DNA of 64,000 nt from Myxococcales bacterium. Lineage in GTDB: Bacteria > Myxococcota_A > Bradymonadia > UBA7976 > UBA1532. The number at the start of each line of letters is the position of its first letter. Position 1 is the first letter of the stretch. The position numbers were made by a program, and so were the translations under genes. A model generated the notes under the pieces. The model saw nothing but the letters and a program-made list of their open reading frames with translations. It was not told the origin of the DNA and searched no databases. Where the stretch lies: the NCBI GenBank assembly GCA_020633465.1, contig JACKDN010000006.1, positions 62,001 to 126,000 of the forward strand, given 5' to 3'. Positions 63,105-64,000 of the stretch are shown one piece after another.

Positions 63105-64000
63105 GACGCCTCCCGCGACGAGCGCCCGAAGACGCGGTCGAGCAGGACGGTCGCCGGATCGAAGGCCACGGTGTCGATGCCGGGCTTCGGCTGGAAGCCC
63201 TTGTGCCGCTCGCGCCGCTTGCCGTTGGCGACGGGATCCACGTAGCGCAGCGGGTGTCGCTTCTCTTCGTGGACCAGGACCGGTGGCGCCTGGGGCTCGA
63301 GCAGGCAACGCTCGATGCGCACCATGCGGCCAGCGAGGAAGCGGAGGTCGGTCTCCCAGTCGACGCCACCGACGCTCAGCGTTCCGTCGCGCCGGACGCG
63401 GCGTCGGCCGTGCGCGGTCAGCGCCGTCTGCAGCTCGGCCTCGTCGAGCGCGCGCAGCGTGCGCTCGGCCCACACCTCGTTCGGGGCGCTCCCCATGAGT
63501 CCGCCGTGGGGCGCGCGGTGGTAGTGGGCGTCGAGCCACGCGAGCAGGCGCACCTGCACGTCGTGCAGTCGCCCGACCTGGCCGATGTGGTCGAGGCAGC
63601 CCTCGCGGAGCGTTCGCCAGAAACGCTCCATCTTGCCGCGCGCCTGGGGATCGTAGGGGCGCGCGTGAACCAGGGAGACGCGCAGTCGGCTGCACGCGGT
63701 GGCGAGCATGTCGCCCGTGTAGGTGGGGCCGTTGTCGAGGTAGAGCGTTCCCGGCGCGCCGAAGCGGCGCAGGGCGCGGCTGAACAGCTCCAGCATCTCG
63801 ATCTCGCGCTCGGTGCTGCAGGCCATCAGCGCGACGACGTAGCGGGACGCGTCGTCGAGGATGGCGTGGATGCGCAGCGGTGTGCGCTGACCGTCGAGGG
63901 TCAGGATCGGGCCGTGGCAGACGTCGGCGTGCCACAGTTGGCCGGCGCGCTCCGCCTGCCAGCGGCGACGCGCCGCGGGATCGTACTGGCGCCGGCGGGG
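63101..64000 (-). CDS. DDE integrase-core transposase (N terminus outside the window)
   Basis: At least 299 residues of an rve-type transposase. From the right edge the chain has QLWHADVCHGPIL (first Asp), ILDDASRYVVALM, TLYLDNGPTYTG (second Asp) and YDPQARGKMERFWRTL (Glu), the DDE triad. A Mu/IS481-like C-terminal domain follows (GVDWETDLRFLAGRMVRIERC). No stop within the visible part except the proper end. The N-terminal HTH part is beyond the window. Neighbour and partner of the AAA ATPase. Confidence 0.85.
   Translation of the reverse strand, partial: PRRRQYDPAARRRWQAERAGQLWHADVCHGPILTLDGQRTPLRIHAILDDASRYVVALMACSTEREIEMLELFSRALRRFGAPGTLYLDNGPTYTGDMLATACSRLRVSLVHARPYDPQARGKMERFWRTLREGCLDHIGQVGRLHDVQVRLLAWLDAHYHRAPHGGLMGSAPNEVWAERTLRALDEAELQTALTAHGRRRVRRDGTLSVGGVDWETDLRFLAGRMVRIERCLLEPQAPPVLVHEEKRHPLRYVDPVANGKRRERHKGFQPKPGIDTVAFDPATVLLDRVFGRSSREAS

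Larger units (their letters stand above)
62058..64000 (-). mobile_element. Transposon with AAA ATPase and DDE transposase (partial, runs off the right edge)
   Basis: Two convergently linked minus-strand genes: an integrase-core transposase and its AAA ATPase helper, overlapping by 4 bases. The left end is not defined; TGTTGCC at 62058 directly after the truncated toxin is a candidate, since ends of this group start with TGT. The segment 62060-62297 between candidate end and ATPase stop holds no recognisable gene. The right end lies outside. Confidence 0.7.

Noticed and set aside
62298..64000. Classic IS21 (istA/istB) assignment
   Set aside because: The ATPase is closer to the ExeA/TniB style and the transposase order and ends cannot be seen, so only the general class is given.

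Overview
High-GC (about 70% or more) bacterial chromosome segment. The Gly/Met-rich linkers in large Cys-rich lipoproteins, the classical dcw cluster encoding a meso-diaminopimelate-type MurE, the GEMM-I riboswitch and the PKD/PPC-type secreted proteins suggest a Gram-negative predator-like or soil lineage such as Myxococcota (Polyangia/Haliangia/Bradymonadia type). That is an inference from gene style; no rRNA or other phylogenetic marker was analysed.

Layout. 1-7900: a membrane protein, a lipoprotein of twelve Cys-rich repeats whose Gly linker carries two single-G losses, a VolA/lipase-like lipoprotein without its catalytic serine, and a Uma2-type nuclease. 7900-12200: YbiT-type ABC-F ATPase, NhaA antiporter, a tail-anchored protein, and a beta-barrel-like protein behind a cyclic-dinucleotide (GEMM-I) riboswitch. 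12500-27600: the division/cell-wall cluster mraZ-rsmH-ftsL-ftsI-murE-murF-mraY-ftsW-murG-ddl-ftsQ-ftsA-ftsZ, with a promoter plus MraZ operator at its head, a separate promoter before ftsZ, and with murD, murC and murB missing from their usual places. 27700-40200: secreted proteins of unknown role, including two very large lipoproteins (Cys-rich modules plus PPC-like repeats) flanking a PKD/beta-propeller protein. 40200-40800: an intergenic patch of short tandem repeats and a 43-residue basic protein gene.

The most interesting locus is 40839-44308: a five-gene minus-strand operon in which every junction is a 4-bp overlap. It encodes a lipoprotein ending in CAAGCPTxDAG repeats, a DUF692/BufB-type multinuclear iron oxidase, a DUF2063/BufC-type partner, a CxxCH protein and a cytochrome P460-like lipoprotein. 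It looks like a RiPP (bufferin/methanobactin-like) system with an unusual repeat precursor and a haem-protein tail.

44500-59600: a PHP-type (CehA/McbA-like) lipoprotein, EttA, a TPR protein, a ferredoxin with a TTG start, a GNAT-epimerase-membrane protein-hydrolase operon, and a YgfZ, tryptophan-dioxygenase-like, UbiB-kinase and NUDIX operon. 59700-64000 is accessory DNA: three consecutive toxin-antitoxin modules (AbrB/PIN, Phd/PIN, AbrB/broken PIN), the first enclosed by a 29-bp direct repeat, then a transposon with an AAA ATPase and a DDE transposase that runs off the right edge. Most operons here use ATGA/GTGA stop-start overlaps, so translational coupling is the rule. Several apparent frameshifts are single-base events and may be sequencing errors.
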